Origin: Rhodoferax sp.
Lineage (GTDB): Bacteria; Pseudomonadota; Gammaproteobacteria; Burkholderiales; Burkholderiaceae_C
DNA length: 64,000 bases
Assembly (NCBI GenBank): GCA_030682475.1
Contig: JAUXOA010000065.1
Coordinates: forward strand, 1 to 64,000
Reading direction: 5' to 3'
Shown: positions 53,399 through 64,000 of the stretch, piece after piece
Layout of the letters: each line of letters begins with the position of its first letter
Numbering within the stretch: the stretch's first letter is position 1
Notes under the pieces: generated by a model
Told to the model about the DNA's origin: nothing
What the model saw: the letters and a program-made list of their open reading frames with translations, nothing else
The model's database searches: none
Made by a program: the position numbers and the translations under genes

Positions 53399-54886
53399 TC
53401 AGGTGCCCAGCATCTGCACTATCGCGTTGGCACACAAGGCCATCAGGCCACCGGGGACGATACCCAGAATCAGCACCAGTGCGCCGTTGATCGACAGCAC
53501 GGCACGAACGTCCAGCGGTGCCGACACCGTGCTGGCCGTGATGGGTTGATCAAAGTACATGACTTTGACGACGCGCAGGTAATAAAAGGCACCGATCAGC
53601 GACATCATCACGGCGAACACGGCCAGCCCGATATGGAAAACCTGACCCGAAGCGATCAGCGCCTGCAGGACCGAAAGCTTGGCGTAAAAGCCGACCATGG
53701 GTGGAATGCCGGCCAGGGAGAAAAGACAGACGGCCATCACTGCGGCGTAGAGCGGACTGCGCTCGTTCAGGCCGGCAAAATCAGAAATCTCTTCACTCTC
53801 AAAACCATCACGCGCCAGCAACAAAATGACACCAAAACTTGCCAGCGTTGTCAAAACGTAGGTGATGATGTAGAACATCGATGAACTGTAGGCATTGGCG
53901 GCCAGGCTGATGTTGCCATTGACCACGCCCGACATCAGGCCCAGCAGCACAAAACCCATTTGGGAAATGGTCGAGTACGCCAGCATGCGTTTGAGATTGG
54001 TCTGCGCAATGGCCGCCAGATTGCCGATCAGCAGCGAACCAATCGACAGCACCATCAACATCTGCTGCCAGTCAATGGCCAGCGGCAACATGCCTTCCAC
54101 CAGCAGGCGAATGAAGATGGCGAACGCCGCCAGCTTGGGCGCGCCGCCAATCAGCAGCGTCACTGCCGTGGGCGCACCCTGGTAGACGTCCGGGATCCAC
54201 ATGTGAAACGGCACCACACCGAGCTTGAAAGCCAGCCCCGCCACCACAAACACCAAACCGAACACCAGCACCTGATGTTTCACCTGCCCTGAATTAATGG
54301 CTTTGAACACGGCATTCACATCCAGCGAGCCGGTGGCGCCGTACATCATCGACAGGCCGTACAGCAGAAAACCAGAGGCCAGCGCGCCCAGCACAAAATA
54401 CTTCATCGCCGCTTCGGTGGCGGTTGCATTGTCACGCCGCAAGGCCACCAGCGCATAGCTGGACAAAGTGAGCAATTCAAGCCCCAGGTAGATCACGAGG
54501 AAATTGTTGCCCGAGATCATGACGAACATGCCCAGCAGCGCAAACATGCTTAAAGAGAACATCTCGCCACCGCGCAACATGTCACGGTCTGCGGCGTAAG
54601 GGCGGCCATACACCAGGGTGACCATCACCGCAAGAGTGGCAAAGCACTTGAGCCAGTTGCCCATCGGGTCACTGACCACCATGTTGCCAAAGCCGTAAAC
54701 AGTTGCACCGGCGCTGGCGTAGCCGGCCTGCATGGCAGCCACCACGGCCAAGGTCAGCAGGGTCAGCACGTAAGTTGTGGTGCGGCGTGGACTCTTCACA
54801 CCGAGATCGACCAGCGCGATGACGCAGGCCATGGTGAGCAGGATGATTTCGGGGTAAGCCGAGATCCAACTGAGTTTATCGATCAT
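53399..54886 (-). CDS. nuoN: NADH dehydrogenase I subunit N
   Basis: A 495-residue polytopic membrane protein with about 14 helices, part of the proton-pumping arm of complex I. Recognisable are [21 protein letters not shown], the helix-7 lysine region ([21 protein letters not shown]) and [18 protein letters not shown]. It lies 38 bases after nuoM. Confidence 0.96.
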   Translation of the reverse strand: MIDKLSWISAYPEIILLTMACVIALVDLGVKSPRRTTTYVLTLLTLAVVAAMQAGYASAGATVYGFGNMVVSDPMGNWLKCFATLAVMVTLVYGRPYAADRDMLRGGEMFSLSMFALLGMFVMISGNNFLVIYLGLELLTLSSYALVALRRDNATATEAAMKYFVLGALASGFLLYGLSMMYGATGSLDVNAVFKAINSGQVKHQVLVFGLVFVVAGLAFKLGVVPFHMWIPDVYQGAPTAVTLLIGGAPKLAAFAIFIRLLVEGMLPLAIDWQQMLMVLSIGSLLIGNLAAIAQTNLKRMLAYSTISQMGFVLLGLMSGVVNGNISLAANAYSSSMFYIITYVLTTLASFGVILLLARDGFESEEISDFAGLNERSPLYAAVMAVCLFSLAGIPPMVGFYAKLSVLQALIASGQVFHIGLAVFAVMMSLIGAFYYLRVVKVMYFDQPITASTVSAPLDVRAVLSINGALVLILGIVPGGLMALCANAIVQMLGT

Positions 54887-54924
54887 TTTCTGTTTCTCAA
54901 TTCAATTTGGTCAATTCAGACTGA

Positions 54925-56400
54925 TCAATTCAGCTTGGACAGCGCCACGTGCTTGAGCAATTCCGCCACGGACGTGTCCATCACGTCGGTAAACGGTTTC
55001 GGATAAATACCCATGGCCAACACCGCAACCGCCAGCAAGGCGAGCATCAGAAACTCACGGTTGTTGATGTCAACCAAAGACTTGACGTGAGGGTTGGCAA
55101 CCGGGCCCAGGTAGACGCGCTTGAACATCCACAAGTTATAAGCGGCGCCAAAAACAAGTGCACTGGCGGCGCCAAAACCGAGCCAGAAATTGGCTTTGAC
55201 GGCGCCCAGAATCACCATCCACTCGCCGACAAAACCGGCAGTACCCGGCAAACCGCTATTGGCCATGACAAACAACAGGGCAAACGCCGTGAACTTGGGC
55301 ATGGTGTTGACGACGCCACCGTAACTGGCGATCTCGCGCGAATGAACACGGTCATACAGCACGCCAATCGACAGGAACATGGCGGCTGACACGAGGCCGT
55401 GCGCGATCATCTGTACCAGACCACCCGACACCCCCAGGTCATTGAAGATAAAGAAACCGAGGGTCACAAAACCCATGTGCGCAACCGACGAATAAGCCAC
55501 CAGCTTTTTCATGTCCTGCTGCACCATCGCCACCAGACCGACATAGATAACGGCAATCAGGGACAAGGCAATCATCAACCAGGCCCACTCGCGCGCGGCA
55601 TCCGGCGCAATCGGCAGGGAAAAACGCAGGAAACCATAGGCACCGAGTTTGAGCATGATGGCGGCCAGCACCGCCGAGCCGCCGGTGGGCGCCTCAACGT
55701 GCACATCCGGCAGCCAGGTGTGTACCGGCCACATCGGCACCTTCACGGCAAAGGCGGCAAAGAACGCAAAGAACAGCAAGGTTTGCGTGGTGCTGCCCAG
55801 CGGCAGTTGGTGCCAGAGCGCGAGGTCGAAGCTGCCACCCGACTTGGTGTACAGGAAGATCAGCGCAATCAGCAGCAACAATGAGCCGAGCAAGGTGTAG
55901 AGGAAGAACTTGAACGCCGCGTAGATCTTGTTCGGTCCGCCCCAGATGCCAATAATCAGGTACATCGGGATCAGGGTGGCTTCAAAGAACACGTAAAACA
56001 GCATGCCATCGAGCGCACAGAAGACGCCGATCATCAATCCGCTCAAAATCAGGAACGCACCCATGTACTGGTTGACGCGGCGGGTAATGGCCTCCCAACT
56101 GGCAAGCACGATCACCACGTTGATGAATGCTGTCAACAGTACAAACCAGAGCGAAATACCGTCCACCCCCAGGTGGTAGTTGACGTTGAAGCGCTCGATC
56201 CACGGTGCTTTCTCGACAAACTGCATGGCCGCCGTGCCCAGTTTGAAACCGCCATACAAGGGCAAGGTGACAGCGAAGCTGACAAGGGCGCCGATCAGTG
56301 CGATCCAGCGCACGGTACGTGCCTGATCATCACGACCGAGCGCCAGCAGCACAACACCAAAAACAATCGGTGTCCAGATAGCCAGGCTCAACAATCCCAT
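54925..56400 (-). CDS. nuoM: NADH dehydrogenase I subunit M
   Basis: A 491-residue antiporter-like membrane subunit of complex I. Key pieces are YVFFEATLIPMYLIIGIWGG with the conserved Glu, VKVPMWPVHTWLPDVHVEAPT with the channel Lys, and KKLVAYSSVAHMGFVTLG. It lies 13 bases after nuoL. Confidence 0.97.
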   Translation of the reverse strand: MGLLSLAIWTPIVFGVVLLALGRDDQARTVRWIALIGALVSFAVTLPLYGGFKLGTAAMQFVEKAPWIERFNVNYHLGVDGISLWFVLLTAFINVVIVLASWEAITRRVNQYMGAFLILSGLMIGVFCALDGMLFYVFFEATLIPMYLIIGIWGGPNKIYAAFKFFLYTLLGSLLLLIALIFLYTKSGGSFDLALWHQLPLGSTTQTLLFFAFFAAFAVKVPMWPVHTWLPDVHVEAPTGGSAVLAAIMLKLGAYGFLRFSLPIAPDAAREWAWLMIALSLIAVIYVGLVAMVQQDMKKLVAYSSVAHMGFVTLGFFIFNDLGVSGGLVQMIAHGLVSAAMFLSIGVLYDRVHSREIASYGGVVNTMPKFTAFALLFVMANSGLPGTAGFVGEWMVILGAVKANFWLGFGAASALVFGAAYNLWMFKRVYLGPVANPHVKSLVDINNREFLMLALLAVAVLAMGIYPKPFTDVMDTSVAELLKHVALSKLN

Positions 56401-56413
56401 TTTTCTTATTCTC

Positions 56414-58471
<2,058 letters not shown>

Positions 58472-58475
58472 CTTG

Positions 58476-58784
58476 TTAACCCTTGAGTGTATTGAGTTCG
58501 TCCACGTTGATGCTGGATTTGTTGCGGAACAGCAGCACCAAAATGGCCAGACCGATGGCTGACTCGGCAGCAGCGACGGTCAGAATGAAAAACACGAAGA
58601 CCTGCCCGTGCATGTCACCCAGGTAGTAGGAAAACGCGACAAAATTGGTATTGACCGCCAACAGCATCAGCTCGATCGCCATCAGCAGCACAATCAGGTT
58701 CTTGCGATTGAGGAAAATGCCGATCACCGACAAAGCAAACAGCATGGCGCCGAGCGAAAGAAAATGTCCAAGGCTTACTGTCAT
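58476..58784 (-). CDS. nuoK: NADH dehydrogenase I subunit K
   Basis: A 102-residue protein with three helices and two buried glutamates ([23 protein letters not shown]) typical of NuoK. Its start overlaps the nuoJ stop by four bases. Confidence 0.97.
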   Translation of the reverse strand: MTVSLGHFLSLGAMLFALSVIGIFLNRKNLIVLLMAIELMLLAVNTNFVAFSYYLGDMHGQVFVFFILTVAAAESAIGLAILVLLFRNKSSINVDELNTLKG

Positions 58785-59455
58785 GCTTTGTTCTCCGCAG
58801 TCGCATTGTTTTCCCCAGTCCGGGTGGCCGCGTCGTCCATCACCGCCGCTTGAGTGGCCGCCATCTTGAGCACCGTCATCCGGTCTTTTGCCTTCACCCG
58901 CACCTGGTCGGATGGGCTCACATACTTGCTGTCTTTGCGTTGACGCAATGTCAGTGCGATGGCCGCAATCATGGCGACCAGCAGAATCGCCCCGGCAATT
59001 TCAAGTGGATAGATATATTGGGTATACAAAAGTTTGCCCAGCTCGCGGGTATTGGACAGCTCCGCCGTCGCCTGACCCAGTGTGGCAGCCGCAAGCGGTT
59101 CTTCGCTGACGCGAAATCCGCCCATCAGTACGGCAGCCATCTCCAGCGCGATCAGCACGCCCACCAGGGCCGCCAGCGGAAAATGTTTCCAGAAGCCCTG
59201 GCGGACGCTGTCGACGTTGATGTCCAGCATCATCACCACAAACAGGAACAGCACCATCACCGCACCCACATACACCAGCACCAGCGTGATGGACAGGAAC
59301 TCGGCCTTGAGCAGCATCCAGACCATGGCAGCCTGGAAGAACGCAAGCACCAGGAATAAAGCCGCGTGAACCGGGTTGCGGGCCGTAATGACCCGAAACG
59401 CGGCGAACAGCAGCACCGCAGAAAAAACGTAGAACAGGCCAGTCTTGACATCCAT
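58781..59455 (-). CDS. nuoJ: NADH dehydrogenase I subunit J
   Basis: A 224-residue membrane subunit with five helices ([38 protein letters not shown]). A longer, alanine-rich cytoplasmic C-tail is present, as in other betaproteobacteria. It lies 30 bases after nuoI. Confidence 0.95.
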   Translation of the reverse strand: MDVKTGLFYVFSAVLLFAAFRVITARNPVHAALFLVLAFFQAAMVWMLLKAEFLSITLVLVYVGAVMVLFLFVVMMLDINVDSVRQGFWKHFPLAALVGVLIALEMAAVLMGGFRVSEEPLAAATLGQATAELSNTRELGKLLYTQYIYPLEIAGAILLVAMIAAIALTLRQRKDSKYVSPSDQVRVKAKDRMTVLKMAATQAAVMDDAATRTGENNATAENKA

Positions 59456-59485
59456 GGGTGTGGTTTCTTTCTATCTTGCGGCGGG

Positions 59486-60019
59486 TCAGCGGTACTTGGC
59501 GTCAGCCGCCCGGCTGGCTGCAATTTCGCTCTCGTACCGATCACCCACAGCCAGCAGCATTTCCTTGGTGAAGTACAGATCACCGCGCTTTTCGCCGTGG
59601 TACTCAAGAATATGGGTTTCGACAATCGCATCCACCGGGCAGGCTTCTTCACAGAAGCCGCAAAAAATGCACTTGGTCAGGTCAATGTCGTAGCGGGTCG
59701 TGCGACGCGAACCATCTTCACGCAGCTCTGACTCGATGGTGATGGCCACGGCCGGGCAAATCGCCTCACACAGCTTGCAGGCAATGCAGCGCTCCTCGCC
59801 GTTCTCATAACGACGCAAGGCGTGCAAACCCCGAAATCTTGGCGACAGCGGGGTTTTTTCTTCCGGGTACTCGAGCGTGATCTTGCCGCGAAAAGCGTAC
59901 TTGCCGGTAAGCACCAGTCCCTTGAAAAACTCGATCAGCATGAAACTGGCCAGAAAGTCCTTCAGCGAAAAGGCCGACTCGCTCGAAGTCGCAGAGGCAC
60001 TTGATGTTGGGGTAGACAT
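59486..60019 (-). CDS. nuoI: NADH dehydrogenase I subunit I (two [4Fe-4S])
   Basis: A 177-residue peripheral-arm subunit with [16 protein letters not shown] and [16 protein letters not shown]. The pair of clusters leads to the terminal N2 cluster. ATG 60019 is chosen; a TTG two codons upstream is in frame. The extended Ser-rich N-terminus ([16 protein letters not shown]) is unusual in length. It lies 12 bases from the nuoH stop. Confidence 0.96.
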   Translation of the reverse strand: MSTPTSSASATSSESAFSLKDFLASFMLIEFFKGLVLTGKYAFRGKITLEYPEEKTPLSPRFRGLHALRRYENGEERCIACKLCEAICPAVAITIESELREDGSRRTTRYDIDLTKCIFCGFCEEACPVDAIVETHILEYHGEKRGDLYFTKEMLLAVGDRYESEIAASRAADAKYR

Positions 60020-60031
60020 AGGCAACTCGAA

Positions 60032-61114
60032 TTACTTCCAGATGTTCCAGGGGGTCTGCATCCAGGCCCCCACAACCACCAGCCAGACGAGGGTGACAGG
60101 GATGAAGATTTTCCAACCCAGGCGCATGATCTGGTCGTAGCGATAGCGCGGAAAGGTGGCCCGAACCCAGATAAACATCGTGACCACAAAAAATGTCTTG
60201 ATTCCGAGCCAGATCCAGCCAGGGACCCAGTTGAACAGGGCGCTATCGATGGGCGGCAGCCACCCGCCCAGGAACATGAGCGTTGTCAGAATCGCAATCA
60301 GCCACATGTTGGCGTACTCTGCCAGATAGAACATGGCATACGACATGCCGGAGTACTCCACCATGTGACCGGCAACAATTTCCGACTCGCCCTCGACCAC
60401 GTCAAACGGGTGCCGATTGGTCTCCGCCAGACCTGAGATGAAAAAGACCACGAAAATCGGCAGCAGCGGCAACCAGTTCCACGACAGGAAGTTCAAGCCC
60501 ATCTGCGCAAACTCACCTTTGCCTTGCCCGGTGACGATGTCGGTCAGGTTCAGACTGGCTGACACCATGATCACCACCACCAGGCAAAAGCCCATGGCGA
60601 TCTCGTAGCTCACCATTTGGGCCGAGGCCCGCATCGCCCCGAGAAACGGGTATTTGGAATTCGATGACCAGCCCGCGATGATCACGCCATACACCTCCAG
60701 GGAGGCGATCGCCATCACAAACAACAAACCCGCGTTGATGTTGGCCAGGGCGATGTCAGGGCCGAACGGCACCACCGCCCAGGCCGCCAGGGCCGGCATG
60801 ATGGTCAGGACCGGGCCCAGGAAAAACAGGCCCTTGTTGGCTGCTGCGGGCGTGAGAATTTCTTTGGTGAGCAACTTCAGCGCATCGGCAATCGGTTGCA
60901 GCAAGCCCCAGGGACCGACCCGGTTTGGCCCCAGCCGAATTTGCATCCAGCTAATCAGCTTTCGCTCCCAGAGCGTGAGATAGGCGACAGCGCCCATCAG
61001 GGGCAACACCACCAGCATAATCTTGATCAGGGTCCAGACCACCGGCCAGCCCATGCTCACCCACCAGGGCGCGTCCAGCAGGCCCTGGCCAAAAGCAAAA
61101 ATGGTGTCAATCAT
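60032..61114 (-). CDS. nuoH: NADH dehydrogenase I subunit H
   Basis: A 360-residue membrane subunit with eight helices that forms the quinone cavity. Seen are [40 protein letters not shown] and [16 protein letters not shown]. Its start overlaps the nuoG stop by three bases (ATGA). Confidence 0.97.
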   Translation of the reverse strand: MIDTIFAFGQGLLDAPWWVSMGWPVVWTLIKIMLVVLPLMGAVAYLTLWERKLISWMQIRLGPNRVGPWGLLQPIADALKLLTKEILTPAAANKGLFFLGPVLTIMPALAAWAVVPFGPDIALANINAGLLFVMAIASLEVYGVIIAGWSSNSKYPFLGAMRASAQMVSYEIAMGFCLVVVIMVSASLNLTDIVTGQGKGEFAQMGLNFLSWNWLPLLPIFVVFFISGLAETNRHPFDVVEGESEIVAGHMVEYSGMSYAMFYLAEYANMWLIAILTTLMFLGGWLPPIDSALFNWVPGWIWLGIKTFFVVTMFIWVRATFPRYRYDQIMRLGWKIFIPVTLVWLVVVGAWMQTPWNIWK

Positions 61115-63288
61115 GCGGCCACCTCCTGCGTTGCTGCAGCACGTTTGGCGTCTGCCGTGAGTTGCAGGCTCGCCGCCCGGCGCACTGTGCCGTCCAACGA
61201 GTAGATGCTGGCCACCACCGGCGCCAGCGTCGCGGGTGTGAGGTCAACGCCCGCTTGCGTCGTATTGTTCAGCATCCCGGCCGACACATGCGTCTGGTCT
61301 GCGGATGGCAAGCCCGGCACCTGCTTGAGCACTTCCTGCGACGCTACAAAGTCAAAACCCGGCACCCCCAGCAAGTTGGCCAACACGCGCAAGACTTTCC
61401 AGGCCGGACGGGTTTCGCCCAGGGGTTTGACCACCGCATGAAAGCTTTGCATGCGCCCCTCGGCGTTGATGAAAGTGCCCGAGGTTTCGGTGAAAGGCGC
61501 AATCGGCAGCAACACATCGCTCAACGCCAAATTAGCCTTGAACGGACTGAGTGTCACCACCATCTGGACTTGCGACAGGCTGCTCCTGGCCGAGGCACCG
61601 GCAGCCGAGTCAAATTCAGGCTCGGTATTCAACAGCAGCACCGCCTTCAGGCCACCGGCCAGCATCTGCCCGGCGTTCAGTCCACCCGGCCCGGGCAACG
61701 CACCTGCAAGTTGTGCACCCACGGTGTTGGCGGCCTCGGTCAGATAGCCCACCGTGGCACCCGTTTGCTGGCCAATCCAGTTGGCGAGCGCCAACAGGCT
61801 TGACGCCTTGCCGTGATGGGCGGCCGCGTTACCCAGCAATATGGCTTTGCGTTCACCGTCCAGCAGGGAATCGGCGATGGCGAAAACACCCGTTCGCCCT
61901 GAGCCCGTCGAAGGGCGCGCAAGGGCTTCGACAAGCTCAGCCCGAACGGGGGTTGGCGCAGGCACCCCCTTTTTCGCAGCAATCACAGCCGCCACGTCGG
62001 CCAGTGCCTGCACCCAGGTACTGGCGGCACACAACAGGGTATTGGCAACCGGCATGGCCCAGTCTTGCGCTACAGAATTGATAGCGTTTACCGTGCATCC
62101 CTTGCGCGCTGCCTGCCGAATTCTCTGTGCAAACAGAGGATGATCCTTGCGCAGGCTGGAACCCACCACCAACACATGCTGGAGCGCTGACAAAGAAGCA
62201 ATGGAGGTGCCCAGATGACGCACTCCCTGTGCTGTCGGGAACTCGGCGTTGCGCAGGCGGTAATCAATATTCTCACTGCCCAGGCCGCGCAGCAACGCGC
62301 CGGCCAGGTGCAGTTCCTCCAGCGTGCTGTGCGGGCTGACCAGCGCCCCGATACTCGCAGCACCGTGATCTGCCTTGATCTGCTTCAAGCCATTGGCAAC
62401 GTACTCCAGCGCGGTCTGCCAGTTGACTGACAACCACACCCCACCCTGCTTGAGCATCGGGCTGGTCAGGCGTTCGTCGCTGTTCAAGGCCTCATAGGAA
62501 AAACGGTCGCGGTCGGCAATCCAGCACTCATTGACCTCCTCGTTCTCGAGGGGCACCACGCGCATGACCTTGTTGTTCTTGACCTGCACAATCAGATTGG
62601 CGCCGGTCGAGTCATGCGGGCTGATGGACTTGCGACGGCTCAGCTCCCAGGTGCGGGCGTTGTAGCGGAACGGTTTGCTGGTCAAGGCGCCAACCGGGCA
62701 GATGTCGATCATATTGCCCGAGAGTTCCGAATCAACCGACTGTCCAACAAAAGTTTCGATCTCGGCGTGCTCGCCGCGGTGCGACATGCCGAACTCCATC
62801 ACGCCGTCCACTTCCTGGCCAAAGCGCACGCAGCGTGTACAGTGAATGCAGCGGCTCATCTCCTGCATCGAAATCAGCGGGCCGACGTCCTTGACGGCCA
62901 CCACACGTTTTTCTTCCTCGTAGCGCGAAGCAGAAGCGCCGTAACCCACGGCCAGGTCCTGCAACTGGCACTCGCCGCCCTGATCACAAATGGGGCAATC
63001 CAGCGGGTGATTGATGAGCAGGAATTCCATCACCGACTTTTGCGCCTTGATCGCTTTGTCGCTCTTGGTGCGGACAATCATGCCCTGCGTCACCGGCGTG
63101 GCACAGGCCGGCATCGGTTTGGGCATTTTCTCCACATCCACCAGGCACATGCGGCAGTTGGCCGCGATGCTGAGCTTCTTGTGATAGCAAAAATGCGGGA
63201 TGTAGGTGCCCGCCTTGTCGGCGGCATGCATGATCATGCTGCCTTCAACAATGTCGATCTTCTTGCCGTCGAGTTCAATTTCAATCAT
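61111..63288 (-). CDS. nuoG: NADH dehydrogenase I subunit G, with in-frame REP insertion
   Basis: A 725-residue peripheral-arm subunit. The N-terminal [2Fe-2S] site ([18 protein letters not shown]...C) is followed by the His-Cys3 cluster ([18 protein letters not shown]) and the [19 protein letters not shown] cluster. A molybdopterin-like domain follows. Near residues 445-470 the run [21 protein letters not shown] is out of character; it is encoded by a palindromic repeat element at 61889-61950. The frame stays open, so the subunit is probably still made. Confidence 0.95.
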   Translation of the reverse strand: MIEIELDGKKIDIVEGSMIMHAADKAGTYIPHFCYHKKLSIAANCRMCLVDVEKMPKPMPACATPVTQGMIVRTKSDKAIKAQKSVMEFLLINHPLDCPICDQGGECQLQDLAVGYGASASRYEEEKRVVAVKDVGPLISMQEMSRCIHCTRCVRFGQEVDGVMEFGMSHRGEHAEIETFVGQSVDSELSGNMIDICPVGALTSKPFRYNARTWELSRRKSISPHDSTGANLIVQVKNNKVMRVVPLENEEVNECWIADRDRFSYEALNSDERLTSPMLKQGGVWLSVNWQTALEYVANGLKQIKADHGAASIGALVSPHSTLEELHLAGALLRGLGSENIDYRLRNAEFPTAQGVRHLGTSIASLSALQHVLVVGSSLRKDHPLFAQRIRQAARKGCTVNAINSVAQDWAMPVANTLLCAASTWVQALADVAAVIAAKKGVPAPTPVRAELVEALARPSTGSGRTGVFAIADSLLDGERKAILLGNAAAHHGKASSLLALANWIGQQTGATVGYLTEAANTVGAQLAGALPGPGGLNAGQMLAGGLKAVLLLNTEPEFDSAAGASARSSLSQVQMVVTLSPFKANLALSDVLLPIAPFTETSGTFINAEGRMQSFHAVVKPLGETRPAWKVLRVLANLLGVPGFDFVASQEVLKQVPGLPSADQTHVSAGMLNNTTQAGVDLTPATLAPVVASIYSLDGTVRRAASLQLTADAKRAAATQEVAA
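61889..61950. repeat. REP-type palindromic element inside nuoG
   Basis: Two imperfect 28-base arms (61889-61916 and 61923-61950) with a 6-base spacer give a long hairpin. The right arm GGGCTTCGACAAGCTCAGCC is the well-known wording of dispersed palindromes in beta- and gammaproteobacteria. Its translation [20 protein letters not shown] is the known read-through of that element. Confidence 0.85.
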
Positions 63289-63300
63289 CGTAGGACTCGC

Positions 63301-64000
63301 TCAGACGTAGGCAGGGACCATACAGGTCTTGTGCTCTACGTGGTATTCAAATTCATGACGGAAATGCTTGAGCATGGCCCGCACCGGCATCGCCGCCGCA
63401 TCGCCCAGGGCACAAATGGTTCGACCCTGAATGTTGTCAGCAACCGAATTCAGCAAGTCCATGTCAGTGGCGCGACCCTGACCATTTTCGACACGGTCCA
63501 CCATGCGCGACAGCCAACCGGTTCCCTCGCGGCAGGGCGTGCACTGACCACACGATTCGTGCATGTAAAAGTAACTCAGGCGCTGCAGGGCTTTGACCAT
63601 GCAACGGCTGTCGTCCAGCACAATGACGGCACCGGATCCCAACATCGAACCTGCTTTGGCGATGGAGTCGTAGTCCATCGTGCAGTCCATCATGATGCTA
63701 GCCGGCAAAATCGGCGCAGAGGAACCGCCAGGAATCACGGCTTTGAGCTGGCGACCCCTGCGCACACCCCCCGCGATTTCAAGCAATTTGGAGAACGGTG
63801 TGCCCATCGGTACTTCATAGTTGCCAGGCAGTTCGACGTCACCCGAGACCGAGTAAATCTTGGTGCCACCGTTGTTGGGCTTGCCACACTCCAGATAAGC
63901 CTGGCCGCCGTTGCGGATGATCCACGGCACGGCGGCAAAGGTTTCCGTGTTGTTGACGGTGGTCGGTTTTCCGTACAGGCCAAAGCTGGCCGGGAACGGT
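63301..64000 (-). CDS. nuoF: NADH dehydrogenase I subunit F, partial (5' end beyond the window)
   Basis: The last ~232 residues of the NADH-oxidising subunit. At the window edge the frame reads FPASFGLYGKPTTVNNTETF and goes on to ESCGQCTPCREGTGWL for cluster N3 and CALGDAAAMPVRAMLKHF. It ends MVPAYV. The start lies outside the window. It lies 12 bases before nuoG. The NADH and FMN sites are in the missing half. Confidence 0.96.
   Translation of the reverse strand, partial: PFPASFGLYGKPTTVNNTETFAAVPWIIRNGGQAYLECGKPNNGGTKIYSVSGDVELPGNYEVPMGTPFSKLLEIAGGVRRGRQLKAVIPGGSSAPILPASIMMDCTMDYDSIAKAGSMLGSGAVIVLDDSRCMVKALQRLSYFYMHESCGQCTPCREGTGWLSRMVDRVENGQGRATDMDLLNSVADNIQGRTICALGDAAAMPVRAMLKHFRHEFEYHVEHKTCMVPAYV

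Overview
The window looks like the chromosome of a sulfur-oxidising betaproteobacterium. The best fit is Burkholderiales near Comamonadaceae (Rhodoferax or Polaromonas type). This rests on a clustered nuoF-N operon followed directly by a DUF1178 gene, a gdhA of the type found in that group, NAD-linked formate dehydrogenase genes and short GC-rich intergenic hairpin strings. The placement is inference from recalled family features; no database search was run.

Layout. (1) 0.2-7 kb: a minus-strand sulfur-oxidation block. It holds a CBS-domain protein, aprM-aprB-aprA (APS reductase and membrane anchor), a terminator, and a second unit (hypothetical protein, SlyD-like isomerase, TPR protein, HIT hydrolase, 53-residue protein) ending in its own terminator. 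Its base composition is visibly more AT-rich than the rest. (2) 7-16 kb: a phosphoesterase pair, then a plus-strand cluster of TrpD2-like protein, Rieske ferredoxin, two adjacent SulP transporters (one with a coiled-coil insertion), a CMD-Rieske fusion and a FadL-type porin. (3) 16.3-20.7 kb: a minus-strand RND exporter, LolA-like protein and beta-barrel operon with an FNR-type box upstream. (4) 20.9-36.8 kb: the most striking part. An apparent eleven-gene minus-strand operon encodes a Tat-exported molybdoenzyme of the tetrathionate/selenate/arsenate reductase superfamily, two iron-sulfur proteins, a TorD chaperone, three multiheme cytochromes (11 CXXCH sites), an outer-membrane barrel, two PKD proteins and MoaA. 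It is divergent from a PhnD-like binding protein, histidine kinase and sigma-54 response regulator. That regulatory trio has the architecture of AioXSR/ArxXSR oxyanion sensing. (5) 37-43.3 kb: sulfide:quinone oxidoreductase, DedA, cysteine synthase-like enzyme, ABC exporter, gdhA. (6) 43.3-52.9 kb: a scarred accessory segment. It holds a 5'-truncated frc, a two-gene formate dehydrogenase, an MCP, MFS and IS1182 remnants and a MITE-like insert. A 183-bp copy of the gdhA 3' end lies at its far side. (7) 52.9-64 kb: DUF1178 and nuoN to nuoF (complex I), with nuoF running off the window.

Working together: SQR and APS reductase would feed electrons from sulfide and sulfite into the quinone pool, SulP proteins could move sulfate, formate dehydrogenase supplies NADH to complex I, and the molybdoenzyme operon probably exchanges electrons between the quinone pool and an unidentified oxyanion in the periplasm under two-component control.
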